This document shows positions 1 through 9,235 of a stretch of DNA of 53,366 nt, one piece after another. The stretch comes from Aeromonas aquatica (GTDB lineage: Bacteria; Pseudomonadota; Gammaproteobacteria; Enterobacterales; Aeromonadaceae): contig NZ_JRGL01000009.1 of assembly GCF_000764655.1 (NCBI RefSeq), forward strand, positions 1 through 53,366, read 5' to 3'. Below the pieces are notes generated by a model, which was not told the DNA's origin, searched no databases, and saw only the letters and a list, made by a program, of their open reading frames with translations. Each line of letters opens with the position of its first letter. Within the stretch, counting starts at the first letter, position 1. The translations under genes were made by a program, and so were the position numbers.

Positions 1-201
1 TCAGGACTAGACACGCATTAAAGTGAAAAGATGATTTTGACCGGTTCGGCCCGATGTTTCCTCGCGGCTTCCCCCTTCTGGCCACTGCCTTGATGGTATA
101 GGAGTGGAGCCGATGGGGGGCAGGGTGCTACCTTGTGCCACTGGAGCGTCGGCGGTGGGCTGCAAGCCGTCATGTGAGCGGCATTGACGGAGGATGGACG
201 G

Positions 202-1116
202 ATGGATCGATTAGGGGCGATGGAGGTCTTCGTGCTGGCGGTGGAGACGGGATCCTTCTCGGCGGTGGCCCGCCGGCTGAGCCTGGGTCAGCCTGCGGTG
301 TCCAAGCAGATAGCCCAGCTGGAGGCGCAGCTTGGCAGCCGGCTCTTGCTGCGCTCGACCCGTGGCCTGACCCCGACCGAGGCAGGAGAAGCCTACTATC
401 AGCGCGCCAGGCAGATCCTCGATGACATCAGGGAGGCGGATGCCATGGTGGCGCAGTGCCGCGGTGAGCTGAGCGGTCGCCTGCGGGTGAGTGCCCCTGT
501 CACCTTCGCCCGTTTGCACATCATCCCCCATCTGACCGCATTTATGGGCGCTCATCCCGGGCTCGAGATCGAGATCCTGCTGGACGATGGCAACGTCGAT
601 CTCATCTCGGCCGGGATCGACGTCGCCCTGCGGCTCGGGGAGCAGGCGGACTCGGCGCTGGTTGCCCGCCGCTTGTCCCACTGCGCGCGGCGGGTTCTGG
701 GCACGCCGGCCTATCTGGCGGCCAGGGGTATGCCGACGTCACCCCAGGATCTGCAGGAGCATGACTTGGTGATCTACAGCCCCAAACCCGGTCTGGGCCA
801 GCAGTGGTTGTTCTGTCGGGGGGAGGAGCAGATCGCATTTGCCGGGCGCGGACGACTGACGGTCTCCGCCGCCGAGGGCATGCGCGCCGCCGTGCTGGCG
901 GGCATGGGGCTGGCCGTCAGCTCCGAGTGGATGTTTGCTCCAGAGCTGGCCAGGGGGGAGGTCGTGCCCATCCTTGCCGACTGGCAGTTGCCCCGGCTCG
1001 AGCTGTGGGCCCTGTTTCCCGCCGGTCGCCAGCTCAGTGCCAAGTCCCGCGCCTTCGTGGCGTTCGTGGCCAGCCTGCCCGATCTACAGCTGGCAGCCCA
1101 TTCCCCTCTGGAATAG
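202..1116 (+). CDS. LysR-family transcriptional regulator
   Basis: A 304-residue protein of ordinary LysR length. Residues 1-60 form the winged helix-turn-helix, with SFSAVARRL and QPAVSKQI as the recognition region. The rest is a periplasmic-binding-like effector domain, including the SAPVTFARLHIIP segment common in the AaeR/DsdC-like branch. I chose ATG 202 because GGAGGA at 189-194 lies 7 nt upstream; an in-frame TTG at 184 has no such site and would cut into that Shine-Dalgarno. The gene is co-directional with the MFS exporter that starts 105 nt downstream, so it may control that exporter, but this is inference. The effector is unknown. Confidence 0.93.
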   Translation: MDRLGAMEVFVLAVETGSFSAVARRLSLGQPAVSKQIAQLEAQLGSRLLLRSTRGLTPTEAGEAYYQRARQILDDIREADAMVAQCRGELSGRLRVSAPVTFARLHIIPHLTAFMGAHPGLEIEILLDDGNVDLISAGIDVALRLGEQADSALVARRLSHCARRVLGTPAYLAARGMPTSPQDLQEHDLVIYSPKPGLGQQWLFCRGEEQIAFAGRGRLTVSAAEGMRAAVLAGMGLAVSSEWMFAPELARGEVVPILADWQLPRLELWALFPAGRQLSAKSRAFVAFVASLPDLQLAAHSPLE

Positions 1117-1221
1117 CTGTTATCGCGCCGGGCCTGCTACCGCCGTGCCCCGCTCATGTTTAGGCTGTGCTCATCCAGACCGTGCCTGGCACGGCGTTCA
1201 ATCAGCCATGAGGATAACCAC

Positions 1222-2427
1222 ATGAGTGCATCTGTATCCACCCAGCCAACCAGGGCGTCAGCAACCTTGCTCAGCCCCGGGCTTGTCTTCGCCATGGCGC
1301 TGTCGTGTGGCGTGGCGGTGGCCAACATCTACTACAACCAGCCCATGCTGGCGGTGATGGCGCAGGATTTTCCCGGCCAGTCCGCCATTCCCATGATCGC
1401 CATGCTGACCCAGCTCGGCTATGCCGCCGGCCTGTTGTTGCTGGTGCCGCTCGGGGATGTGCTGGTGCGTCGCTGGCTCATCGTGGGGCAGTTTGTGCTG
1501 ATCGCGCTGGCCTCCCTGCTGGCGGCCATGGCCACCGGCCCCGGCATGCTGATGTTGGCCTCTGTGCTGCTTGGCATAGGCGCCACGGCGGCCCAGCAGA
1601 TAGTGCCGGTGGCGGCGACCCTGGCAACACCCGCCAGACGGGGTGCTGTGGTCGGCAGCGTGATGAGTGGGTTGCTCGGCGGGATCCTGCTCAGTCGTAC
1701 CCTGGCGGGCGTCATCACGGCCTATGGCAGCTGGCGCGCCATGTTCTGGCTCGGGGTGCCATTGGCCCTGTTGGGGGCGCTGTTGATGGCCAGAACGATC
1801 CCCCTTGGCTTGCCGCGCGCCAACCTGAGTTATGCCAGGCTGCTGCGCTCGCTCGTCGGCTTGTGGCGTGAGGAGCCCAGCCTGCGCCGGGCGACCCTGA
1901 CCCAGGCCCTGCTGTTTGCCTCCTTCAGCGCCTTCTGGACTGTGCTGGCTTTCTACCTCGCGGCTCCCGAATACCGGCTCGGGGCCGAGGTCGCAGGCCT
2001 GTTCGGGGTGATCGGGGTCGCAGGGGTCGTGGCCGCGCCGCTGGCCGGGCGGATGGCCGACCGGCGGGGGGCGAGATCAGTGGTGCTGGTCGGAGCCTTG
2101 CTGGTGGTGCTGGCCTGGATCTGCTTCGAGGCATGGCACTCCCTGCTCGGGTTGGCTCTGGGGGTCATATTGCTGGATCTGGGGGTACAGAGTGCCCTCA
2201 TCGCCCATCAACAACTGATCTACGGCCTGCGGGAGGAGGCGAGGGGGCGGGTGAACACCCTATTCATGACGGGCATGTTCCTCGGGGGCACGCTCGGCTC
2301 GAGCCTCGCCATGCTGGCCTGGCAACAGGGGAGCTGGGTCGGAGTGGGGGGCGTCGGGTTGGTGCTGGCCTTGCTCGCGCTGCTCCTTGGGGTGGTCAGC
2401 AAGGGGGCAGGCCCGATTGCCTCATGA
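1222..2427 (+). CDS. MFS transporter, sugar/drug efflux type
   Basis: A 401-residue, highly hydrophobic protein with about 12 predicted membrane segments, typical of major facilitator exporters. The N-terminal NIYYNQPMLAVMAQDF stretch and the loop LVPLGDVLVRRWLIVG match the YgaY/AraJ-like group of predicted efflux proteins. The second half carries a repeat of the loop motif, GRMADRRGARSVVLVG. ATG 1222 is preferred over upstream 1156 because an AGGAT site lies about 7 nt before it and the mature-looking start follows. The substrate cannot be read from the sequence. It ends at a terminator shared with the convergent antiporter gene. Confidence 0.88.
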   Translation: MSASVSTQPTRASATLLSPGLVFAMALSCGVAVANIYYNQPMLAVMAQDFPGQSAIPMIAMLTQLGYAAGLLLLVPLGDVLVRRWLIVGQFVLIALASLLAAMATGPGMLMLASVLLGIGATAAQQIVPVAATLATPARRGAVVGSVMSGLLGGILLSRTLAGVITAYGSWRAMFWLGVPLALLGALLMARTIPLGLPRANLSYARLLRSLVGLWREEPSLRRATLTQALLFASFSAFWTVLAFYLAAPEYRLGAEVAGLFGVIGVAGVVAAPLAGRMADRRGARSVVLVGALLVVLAWICFEAWHSLLGLALGVILLDLGVQSALIAHQQLIYGLREEARGRVNTLFMTGMFLGGTLGSSLAMLAWQQGSWVGVGGVGLVLALLALLLGVVSKGAGPIAS

Positions 2428-2460
2428 GGTGGCACGATACTTCAGAGACACAGAGACGAG

Positions 2461-2486
2461 AAAGGCGACCCTGAGGTCGCCTTTTG
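2461..2486. terminator. Bidirectional intrinsic terminator
   Basis: Perfect 10-bp arms (AAAGGCGACC / GGTCGCCTTT) around a CTGA loop, with T residues after the right arm and A residues before the left. It sits between the convergent MFS gene (+) and antiporter gene (-) and can serve both. Confidence 0.85.
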
Positions 2487-2507
2487 CATGCAGTGACTGT
2501 CGCCGAC

Positions 2508-3830
2508 TCAGAGCACCATGGCGGCAATCCAGCCGAAGATGATGAGCGGGATGTTGTAGTGGATGAAGGTGGGCACCACGCTGTCCCAGATATGATCGTG
2601 CTGACCGTCGGCATTGAGGCCCGAGGTGGGGCCCAGGGTCGAGTCGGAGGCGGGGGAGCCCGCATCCCCCAGTGCGCCGGCGGTTCCCACCAGGGCGATG
2701 GTCGCCAGGGGGGAGAAACCGAGGTGGATGCACAGCGGCACATAGATGGTGGCGATGATGGGCACGGTGGAGAAGGAGGAGCCTATCCCCATGGTGATGA
2801 GCAGGCCCACCAGCAGCATCAGGAAGGCGGCCAGGCCCTTCTGATCGCCGATCACCCCGGAGACGGCCTGTACCAGGCTCTCCACCCCGTGGGTCTCTTT
2901 CATCACGGCGGCGAAGCCGGCGGCGGAGATCATGATGAAGCCGATGAGGGACATCATACGCACGCCCTGGGTGAAGGCATCCTGGCTCTCGCGAAACTTG
3001 ATGACGCCGCCACAGGTGAAGATGACGAAGCCCGCCAGCGCACCCAGTACGATGCTGTTGGTCATCAACTGCAGCCCCAGTGCCACGGCGATGGCCAGCA
3101 GGGCCACCCAGATGTGGTTGAGGTTGAGCTCCACCGTCTCCGGCTCGGCGGCCAGGATCTTATCCAGATCATATTGGCGCGGCTTGCGATAGCTGAAGAA
3201 GACCGCGATCAGCAGGCCGATGAACATGCCGAGCACCGGAATGGCCATGGCCAGCGGCAGCTGGCTGTGCTCCACCGGCACGCCGTTGTCGATCAGGTTC
3301 TTGGCCAGGATGTTGTTGAGGAAGATGCCACCAAAGCCGACCGGCAACAGCATGTAGGTCGCGGTCAGGCCGAAGGTGATGACGCAGGCCACCTGACGGC
3401 GATCGATCTGCATCTGGGCCATGACGTGCAACAGCGGCGGGATCAGGATGGGGATGAAGGCGATGTGCACCGGGATCAGGTTCTGGGAGGAGATTGATAC
3501 CCCCAGTACCGAGGTGAGCAGCAGGCTCTTGACCCAGAGGATGCGCGAGCTGCTGGCATCTTTCCCCAGCTGGCTTATCACCTTGCGGGCCAGCAGATCG
3601 GTGATCCCGGAGCGGGAGATGGCGACCGCGAAGGCCCCCAGCATGGCGTAGGAGAGGGCGATCTCGGCACCACCACCCAGGCCACCGGTGAAGGTGCTGA
3701 GGGTATGCTCCAGTGAGAGCCCGCCGATCAGGCCGCCGACGATGGCGCCGATGGCGAGGGAGACCACCACATTGATCCGCAGCAGGCTGAGCACCAGCAT
3801 CAGCGCCACCGCGATAACAACAGGATTCAT
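2508..3830 (-). CDS. Na+/H+ antiporter family protein (YuiF-like)
   Basis: A 440-residue integral membrane protein with about 11-12 hydrophobic segments, beginning [17 protein letters not shown]. Length and the [20 protein letters not shown] and [19 protein letters not shown] segments fit the YuiF/NhaC-type family annotated as Na+/H+ antiporters, some of which transport histidine. It should sit in the inner membrane and exchange cations or import a small amino acid; the sequence does not settle which. It is monocistronic, divergent from nothing close and convergent with the MFS gene. The 270 nt upstream are AT-rich and probably hold its promoter. ATG 3830 follows a short AAGGAAAA-like site. 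Confidence 0.85.
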   Translation of the reverse strand: MNPVVIAVALMLVLSLLRINVVVSLAIGAIVGGLIGGLSLEHTLSTFTGGLGGGAEIALSYAMLGAFAVAISRSGITDLLARKVISQLGKDASSSRILWVKSLLLTSVLGVSISSQNLIPVHIAFIPILIPPLLHVMAQMQIDRRQVACVITFGLTATYMLLPVGFGGIFLNNILAKNLIDNGVPVEHSQLPLAMAIPVLGMFIGLLIAVFFSYRKPRQYDLDKILAAEPETVELNLNHIWVALLAIAVALGLQLMTNSIVLGALAGFVIFTCGGVIKFRESQDAFTQGVRMMSLIGFIMISAAGFAAVMKETHGVESLVQAVSGVIGDQKGLAAFLMLLVGLLITMGIGSSFSTVPIIATIYVPLCIHLGFSPLATIALVGTAGALGDAGSPASDSTLGPTSGLNADGQHDHIWDSVVPTFIHYNIPLIIFGWIAAMVL

Positions 3831-4055
3831 TTGTTTTCCTTATAGTTTCTATTGCTGTCTGTCTTCTGAAAGGCAGCTAGTTTGCGAAAAACGTGACAAA
3901 TGTCTAGTAAAAAATCAGGCAAAAAGGCTATCGGGCAGCATCTTGTGGCACAAAGTTGATCGGCGCCGGGATTTGGTCTGCCAGCCGCGCCAATACTGGC
4001 TTCTGGTCAAACCAGCCTGGTCGCCACAGCCTCTCTTTTTTGCCCCGATAGACAG

Positions 4056-4085
4056 CAAACAGGCTGCCATGGGGCAGCCTGTTTG
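4056..4085 (-). terminator. Stem-loop after rnt
   Basis: Perfect 13-bp arms (CAAACAGGCTGCC / GGCAGCCTGTTTG) with a 4-nt loop, starting 19 nt past the rnt stop. The T-run after the minus-strand arm is poor, so it may be a weak terminator or an RNA-stabilising hairpin. Confidence 0.55.
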
Positions 4086-4103
4086 GGCGGGGTCTGGATG
4101 CCC

Positions 4104-4766
4104 TCAGGCATCCGCCTCCTCTGCGGGCATCTCATCCGGGTTGGCCGGCGGCCAGCCACCCAGGCTTTTCCAGCGATTGACGATGTGACAGAACAGCTCG
4201 GTGGTGCGTTCGGTGTCATAGAGGGCGGAGTGCGCCTCTTTATTGTCAAACGGAATGCGGGCGCTCTGGCACGCCTTGGCCAGCACCGTCTGCCCCAACG
4301 CCAGGCCCGAGAGGGCGGCGGTATCGAAGGTGGCGAAGGGGTGGAACGGATTGCGCTTGAGGCCGGCACGCTCGGCGGCGGCGGTCACGAAACCGTGATC
4401 GAAGGTGGCGTTGTGGGCGACGATGATGGCCCGGCCGCAATCCTGCTCCTTCATGCCCTTGCGCACCCCCTTGAAGATCTCGGTCAGCGCCTCTTTCTCG
4501 CTGACGGCGCCGCGCAGCGGGTTGAAGGGGTCGATGCCGGTGAATTCCAGCGCGGCCTTCTCCAGGTTGGCACCTTCGAATGGCTCCACATGAAAGTGGA
4601 AGATCTGATCGGGCATGAGCCAGCCCTGCTCATCCATCTTGAGGGTATAGGCGGCGATCTCCAGCAAGGCGTCGGTGCTGGCATTGAACCCGGCGGTTTC
4701 AACATCGATGACGACGGGGTAAAAGCCACGAAAGCGGCCCTTGAGGGTGTGAACGGCGTCGGTCAT
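4104..4766 (-). CDS. rnt: Ribonuclease T
   Basis: A 220-residue DEDD-family 3'-5' exoribonuclease that trims tRNA CCA ends and matures the 3' ends of stable RNAs. Exo I is [10 protein letters not shown] (catalytic D and E), exo II is [10 protein letters not shown] (D), and exo III is [10 protein letters not shown] (D, with the upstream H), so all catalytic residues are present. Length is close to the E. coli enzyme (215 residues). I chose ATG 4766 ([12 protein letters not shown]) because a GAG-rich site lies just upstream; an ATG at 4799 would add a non-conserved leader. It is divergent from motY, an arrangement known in Vibrio. Confidence 0.96.
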   Translation of the reverse strand: MTDAVHTLKGRFRGFYPVVIDVETAGFNASTDALLEIAAYTLKMDEQGWLMPDQIFHFHVEPFEGANLEKAALEFTGIDPFNPLRGAVSEKEALTEIFKGVRKGMKEQDCGRAIIVAHNATFDHGFVTAAAERAGLKRNPFHPFATFDTAALSGLALGQTVLAKACQSARIPFDNKEAHSALYDTERTTELFCHIVNRWKSLGGWPPANPDEMPAEEADA

Positions 4767-4996
4767 GGTATCTCGGTCGGCATAAAGTAAGGCGCGCATT
4801 ATGGCAAAAAAGCACGGCCTTGTCCCACCCGCGCGATGAGGCGGTTCATTCCAGCGTCATGCCGCCGGCCCGCACCATGGGTCTTGGGACCCCGCGATGG
4901 GCCCGATGCGGCCATGCCCGACTTTCCCCGCTTTGTTGCTAAAGCTTGCCATCCCCCTGCCGATAGTTAATCCGAGATCGTATGGAGGGCAAGCCG

Positions 4997-5872
4997 TTGA
5001 ATGCTTGGGTGTTAGGGTTGGTCAGCATATCCGTGAGTATGCAATTGCAGGCGGGGGTCACCGAATTTGGTGCCGGCCTGGATCAATCCGTCTGGCGGTT
5101 GACCTCGGACAGCCAGATCGAATGTCGCCTCGAGCACCCCATTCCCCGCTGGGGAACCGGGGCCTTCGTCAGCCGCGCCGGTCGCAAGATCAACCTGGAC
5201 TTCGAATTGAAGGGGCAGCGCCCCCAGGCACGCACCCAGCGGGTGAGCCTCGGCATCATGCCGCCCATCTGGCGACCGGGCGTGGCGGGCCGGGAGATCA
5301 GCCAGCTGCAGCTATACCAGCAGTTTGATGGTCTGGTGGCCGGACAGACCGCCTGGACCATGCTGGACGAGCTGGAGGGGGGGCGCATGCCGACCTTCCA
5401 GTACCGCGACTGGTATCGCCAGGACAGGCCGGTGCGGGTGTCCCTCTCCTCGGTTAATTTCAGGGTCAAATACCAGGCCTTCATGGATTGCCTGAGCGGT
5501 CTGCTGCCCTACAGCTTCAACGACATCGCCTTCAGCGTGCTCTCCTACGACAAGAACAGCGATGCCCTGTCACCGGCCTCCAAGCGGCGGCTGGCGATGA
5601 TCGGTGACTACGTGAAGGCGGACAAGAGTATCGACGTGGTGGTGATCGACGCCTACAGCGACAGCTACGGCGGGCGCTGGCCCAACCAGAAACTGTCCGA
5701 GAAGCGCGCCGATGCCATCAAGCAGGTGTTCGTGGACCTAGGGATAGAGGAGGGCAAGATCTCGGTGGAGGGGCACGGCGAGAAGCAGCACGTGGCCTCC
5801 AACGAGACGGAAGGCGGCCGTGCCAAGAACCGGCGAGTGGTGATCAACATGGGCCGCAACGGCACCATCTAA
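4997..5872 (+). CDS. motY: Sodium-type flagellar motor protein MotY (OmpA-like)
   Basis: A 291-residue exported protein. Residues 1-20 (MNAWVLGLVSISVSMQLQAG) are a signal peptide. The N-terminal half matches the MotY-specific domain that binds the basal body (T-ring). Residues 180-285 are an OmpA-like peptidoglycan-binding domain (LSPASKRRL, VVVIDAYSDS, LSEKRADAIKQVF, GHGEKQHVASNE, NRRVVINMG). In Vibrio, MotY anchors the Na+-driven PomAB stator of the polar flagellum. I prefer TTG 4997: GGAGGG at 4984-4989 is spaced 7 nt from it, and the resulting N-terminus matches known MotY starts. ATG 4982 would overlap that site. Adjacent, divergent rnt supports the identification. Confidence 0.92.
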   Translation: MNAWVLGLVSISVSMQLQAGVTEFGAGLDQSVWRLTSDSQIECRLEHPIPRWGTGAFVSRAGRKINLDFELKGQRPQARTQRVSLGIMPPIWRPGVAGREISQLQLYQQFDGLVAGQTAWTMLDELEGGRMPTFQYRDWYRQDRPVRVSLSSVNFRVKYQAFMDCLSGLLPYSFNDIAFSVLSYDKNSDALSPASKRRLAMIGDYVKADKSIDVVVIDAYSDSYGGRWPNQKLSEKRADAIKQVFVDLGIEEGKISVEGHGEKQHVASNETEGGRAKNRRVVINMGRNGTI

Positions 5873-6020
5873 TAGGCAGCGAACCCTGCTGCCTTGTCAC
5901 GTTTTAGTATCGTCTTATGTTGTAAAACATTTCGGTGGTGACATATTGCACTGCATTCCAGGGGCCATCTCCCGCATCTCCTGCCATAGTGGTCGTCCCT
6001 CCTCCCTGATTTACGGGTAT

Positions 6021-6058
6021 AAAAAATGCCAGTCGGCTGGGCCGACTGGCATTTTTTT
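6021..6058. terminator. Bidirectional intrinsic terminator
   Basis: Perfect 12-bp arms (ATGCCAGTCGGC / GCCGACTGGCAT) around TGG, flanked by an A-run on the left and a T-run on the right. It ends suhB on the minus strand and could also stop motY transcription. Confidence 0.9.
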
Positions 6059-6085
6059 CACGATAACGCGGGCTTATCTGGTCAG

Positions 6086-6889
6086 TTATTTAGCCAACGA
6101 TTCCGGCAGGTTCTCGCGGATCTTGCCGAGCATCTCTTTGAGGACGCGCGGGTTGGCGACCACGATGTTGCCGGAGTTCTCGTAGTTGTGACCACCCACG
6201 AAGTCGGTGACGATGGCGCCGGCTTCCTTGGCCAGCAGCTCACCGGCTGCGCTTTCCCAGGGCTTCAGGCCGATTTCCCAGTAGCCGTCGATGCGACCGG
6301 CGGCCACATAGGCCAGATCCAGCGCAGGGGCACCGGCACGGCGGATGTCGGCACACTCGATGAACATGCTCTGGAACATCTTCAGGTAAGGTTCGATGTG
6401 GTGCTTCTGCTTGAACGGGAAACCGGTCGCCAGCACGGTGCCGGCCATCTCTTTGGCCTTGCCCACACGGATGCGGTAGCCGTTCAGCTGGGCGCCATTA
6501 CCACGGGTAGAGGTAAACAGCTCATCGCGGATCGGGTCGTAGACGACGGCTTGTTCGGTCTTGCCCTTGACGCGCAGGGCGATGGAGACGGCAAAGTGCG
6601 GAATGCCTTTGACCAGGTTGGTCGTGCCATCCAGTGGGTCGATGATCCATTGGTAATCCGGATTGGTACCGGCGATCTCACCAGACTCTTCAGCCACGAT
6701 GCTGTGTTCCGGGTAAGATTTTTTGATGGTATGAATGATGGCCGCTTCGGCTTCACGGTCAACGTTGGTCACGAAGTCATGGCTGCCTTTCTGGATAGCC
6801 TCGATGTTCTCAGGCTGGGAGAAGGCTTTTACTACAACTTGACCGGCGTTGCGCGCAGCGCGCACGGCGATATTCAGCATCGGATGCAT
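6086..6889 (-). CDS. suhB: Inositol-1-monophosphatase / Nus-factor SuhB
   Basis: A 267-residue protein, the same length as E. coli SuhB. The metal-dependent phosphatase motifs are present: EES near residue 67, DPLDGTTNLVKGIPHF near 84-99, and WESAAGELLAKEAGA near 217-231. The enzyme hydrolyses inositol monophosphate in vitro. The E. coli protein also joins the antitermination complex on rRNA operons. ATG 6889 gives the family N-terminus MHPMLNIAVRAARNAG; the open frame extends 67 codons further upstream without family similarity. The trmJ/isc genes that often neighbour suhB are not here. Confidence 0.95.
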   Translation of the reverse strand: MHPMLNIAVRAARNAGQVVVKAFSQPENIEAIQKGSHDFVTNVDREAEAAIIHTIKKSYPEHSIVAEESGEIAGTNPDYQWIIDPLDGTTNLVKGIPHFAVSIALRVKGKTEQAVVYDPIRDELFTSTRGNGAQLNGYRIRVGKAKEMAGTVLATGFPFKQKHHIEPYLKMFQSMFIECADIRRAGAPALDLAYVAAGRIDGYWEIGLKPWESAAGELLAKEAGAIVTDFVGGHNYENSGNIVVANPRVLKEMLGKIRENLPESLAK

Positions 6890-7088
6890 AGGTTCACCAC
6901 TGGATGTTAAAGAACGGGGGATAAAAGGACGCGGTATCTTACCAAGATATTCCGGAATGGCAACCGTTATCCGCATGGCAGCACCGGGGGCGACTGCCAG
7001 ATCTGACGGCTCCAATAAAGACTCTTTTTGGTCTAGTCTTACTGCGGCAGTCGAATAACAGGCTGCGGTGAGCATAGGGATATGAACC

Positions 7089-7544
7089 ATGAATCTGTCA
7101 TTAGTCAGTCAAAAACCGTCAGCCGCGACGACCCTGGGTGTGCTGGCTGCGCTGCGAGCCTCCAGCGGATATGGGGACTATTTCAGCGAGGTGCGGGTCG
7201 CGCAGCCAGGCCAATGGCAACCGTCGAAGGAAGAGGCGGCCATCTTGTTGCTGGAAGGGGATGATGACACTTGGCCCGAGTTGGCCTGGTCAGCCAGCGG
7301 CGATCCCCTGGGATTACCCGTATTGCCGCTGCTGGTGCACCGCCTGGATGACAGTCTTCCTCAGGGGCCGGACGTCAGGGATCCGCGTTTCTACTTTGTT
7401 TCCAATGGTATAGTACTGGATGAGGCGGCGCTGGCGGATCCCGCCTGCAGCCACATCCTGCAGAGCAAGCTTGAGTCCTATTTTCCGCTCCTCTCCCGTC
7501 TCACCCTGCTGCGACAGCGCCAACCTCTGGGTCTGCGCAACTAA
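7089..7544 (+). CDS. Hypothetical protein, 151 residues
   Basis: An acidic, leucine-rich soluble protein with no motif I recognise. There is no signal peptide or membrane segment. The middle carries a low-complexity, W-rich stretch (GDDDTWPELAWSASGDPLGL), and the C-terminus ends in LRQRQPLGLRN. Codon usage looks like its neighbours, which supports a real gene. The start ATG 7089 lies 199 nt upstream of, and divergent from, suhB; its Shine-Dalgarno is weak. Its 3' end and stop codon lie inside a 21-bp tandem duplication. It may be a lineage-restricted Aeromonas protein; no function is proposed. Confidence 0.6.
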   Translation: MNLSLVSQKPSAATTLGVLAALRASSGYGDYFSEVRVAQPGQWQPSKEEAAILLLEGDDDTWPELAWSASGDPLGLPVLPLLVHRLDDSLPQGPDVRDPRFYFVSNGIVLDEAALADPACSHILQSKLESYFPLLSRLTLLRQRQPLGLRN

Positions 7545-7571
7545 CCTCTGGGTCTGCGCAACTAACCTCTG
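7523..7571. repeat. 21-bp tandem repeat over a stop codon, about 2.3 copies
   Basis: The unit ACCTCTGGGTCTGCGCAACTA occurs at 7523-7543 and exactly again at 7544-7564, followed by a partial copy ending at 7571. The first copy encodes the last residues and the TAA stop of the 151-residue protein, so extra copies leave the protein unchanged unless the first stop is lost. It looks like a recent slippage duplication. Confidence 0.9.
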
Positions 7572-7702
7572 TTCCTGATGCTGGACTATTCAAACGGCGC
7601 AATATTTGTCATAACAGACCGATATTGCGCCGTCCTGATCGCGTCCATGCCCGAGATTTTGCACGATGATGACAAACGAACGCCCTGTCCACGGAGAATG
7701 AG

Positions 7703-8311
7703 ATGAAGGTGTATGAGTTGAGACGTGCCCCCAACGCCCGCCGGGTCAGGATGTTTCTGGCGGAGAAGGGGGTCGAGATGGCCTACCAGCAAGTGGATCT
7801 GGGAGCCGGCGAGAATCTGAGTCCAGCGTTTCTGGCCAAGAATCCGGCGGGACGCATCCCGGTGCTTGAGCTCGATGACGGCACCCATATCAGCGAGACT
7901 CTGGCCATCTGTCGTTATTTTGAAGAGCTTCATCCCACACCGAATCTGTTTGGCAGCACACCGCTGGAGCGGGCAACCATAGAGATGTGGAGCCGCTTCA
8001 TCGAGTTCAATCTCTGGCTGCCCACCGGCATGGCGTTTCGCCACATCACGGGGTTTTACAAGGACAGGGAGACCACCTTCCCCGAGTGGGGCGAGGAGTG
8101 CAAAAGGAACGCCCAGACGTGGTTTGACAAGCTGGACGCCCGCCTCGCAAAGGTCCCCTATATCGCTGGTGAGCGCTTCACCATCGCCGACATTCTGGCC
8201 CTGTGCACCATCGACTTTGGCAAGGTCGTAGACTTGCGCATAGCCCCGACCCAGTTTCATTTGCAGGCCTGGCACGAGCGGGTCAGTGCCCGTCCCAGCG
8301 CCAAGGCCTGA
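7703..8311 (+). CDS. Glutathione S-transferase family protein
   Basis: A 202-residue cytosolic GST. Residues 1-78 are the thioredoxin-fold domain, with [17 protein letters not shown] at the catalytic start, the cis-proline [11 protein letters not shown], and the glutathione-binding [12 protein letters not shown]. Residues 85-202 are the helical domain, with the [11 protein letters not shown] capping motif (N-capping box). It conjugates or reduces electrophiles with glutathione; the substrate is unknown. GGAG at 7692 sits before ATG 7703. It is 17 nt upstream of a second GST and is probably co-transcribed with it. Confidence 0.93.
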   Translation: MKVYELRRAPNARRVRMFLAEKGVEMAYQQVDLGAGENLSPAFLAKNPAGRIPVLELDDGTHISETLAICRYFEELHPTPNLFGSTPLERATIEMWSRFIEFNLWLPTGMAFRHITGFYKDRETTFPEWGEECKRNAQTWFDKLDARLAKVPYIAGERFTIADILALCTIDFGKVVDLRIAPTQFHLQAWHERVSARPSAKA

Positions 8312-8328
8312 ATCACAAGGAGTCCATC

Positions 8329-8994
8329 ATGATCGATCTCTACACCGCCGCCACCCCTAATGGCTTCAAGGTCACCATTGCCCTCGAAGAGCTGGGACTG
8401 CCCTACCGGGTGATCCCCCTCGATCTGTCGGCGCTGGATCAGAAGAAACCCGATTTCCTGGCGATCAACCCGAACGGCCGCATTCCGGCCATCGTCGATC
8501 GGGATAACGGTAACTTCGCCGTGTTCGAGTCCGGTGCCATCCTGCTCTATCTGGCAGAGAAGGCGGGCAAATTGCTGCCGCAAGATCCCAAGCGCCGCTC
8601 CCAGGCGATCCAGTGGCTGATGTTCCAGATGGGGGGGGTGGGTCCCATGATGGGGCAGGCCAACGTCTTCTATCGCTACTTCCCCGAGAAGATCCCGGCG
8701 GCCATCGAGCGCTACCAGAAGGAGGGGCGTCGCCTGTTCGAGGTGCTCGACAGTCACCTGGCTCATCACGAGTATCTGGCGGACGAGTACAGCATCGCCG
8801 ACATCGCCACCTGGCCCTGGGTGCGGATCTATGACTGGAGCGGCATCTCCATCGAGGGGCTGACTCATCTGCAGGCCTGGATGGCCAGACTGGATGCGCG
8901 CCCTGCTTGCCAGAAGGGCATCACCATCCCGCCGCGCAAGGAAGAGACGCCGGAAGAGGCGGCCAAACGGGTGCAGCAGATGATGACCCGCTGA
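8329..8994 (+). CDS. YfcG-like glutathione transferase / disulfide-bond oxidoreductase
   Basis: A 221-residue GST resembling E. coli YfcG (215 residues) through most of its length: [20 protein letters not shown] at the start, [11 protein letters not shown] (cis-Pro), [13 protein letters not shown] for glutathione binding, and [16 protein letters not shown] plus [12 protein letters not shown] in the helical domain. YfcG-type enzymes reduce disulfides with glutathione and lack a catalytic cysteine. I chose ATG 8329, with AAGGAG at 8317-8322, rather than an upstream in-frame start that overlaps the first GST. It follows the preceding GST by 17 nt and ends at a strong terminator. Confidence 0.92.
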   Translation: MIDLYTAATPNGFKVTIALEELGLPYRVIPLDLSALDQKKPDFLAINPNGRIPAIVDRDNGNFAVFESGAILLYLAEKAGKLLPQDPKRRSQAIQWLMFQMGGVGPMMGQANVFYRYFPEKIPAAIERYQKEGRRLFEVLDSHLAHHEYLADEYSIADIATWPWVRIYDWSGISIEGLTHLQAWMARLDARPACQKGITIPPRKEETPEEAAKRVQQMMTR

Positions 8995-9001
8995 GTGAAA
9001 G

Positions 9002-9027
9002 AAGGCCCCGAGAAGGGGCCTTTTTAT
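9002..9027 (+). terminator. Intrinsic terminator after the GST pair
   Basis: Arms AAGGCCCC / GGGGCCTT around GAGAA, followed by TTTTTATT. It starts 8 nt after the second GST stop. Confidence 0.92.
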
Positions 9028-9174
9028 TGCTTTTTGTTCTGATTGTCACAGCAAAAAATCTACTTTCCCACACGGCGAATGCCCCTTGTGATTGGTCATG
9101 CTGGCCTCTGTGATCGCCTTTTGCTCCCCACATCCATATCAATCGAAGACAAGAAAATAGTTCCATCGGATTTA

Positions 9175-9193
9175 TTTGTTATGTTATAACAAA
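9175..9193. promoter_or_regulatory. Zur-like operator (palindrome)
   Basis: TTTGTTAT-GTT-ATAACAAA is a perfect 8+8 palindrome. Its core GTTATGTTATAAC differs at one defined position from the enterobacterial Zur core GTTATANTATAAC. It lies 43 nt before the ATG of a broken ABC solute-binding gene, a normal place for a Zur repressor site. An AATGAT half-site at about 9211-9216 could also recall Fur. Zur binding is inferred from similarity only. Confidence 0.55.
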
Positions 9194-9235
9194 TGATGTT
9201 CGTTGTTGGTAATGATTTTCGTTTGGATGGACGGG

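Noticed and set aside
2484..3497. Long plus-strand open frame opposite the antiporter gene
   Set aside because: It is His/Gln/Gly-rich, the usual antisense shadow of a GC-rich coding gene, while the minus strand encodes an obvious membrane protein.
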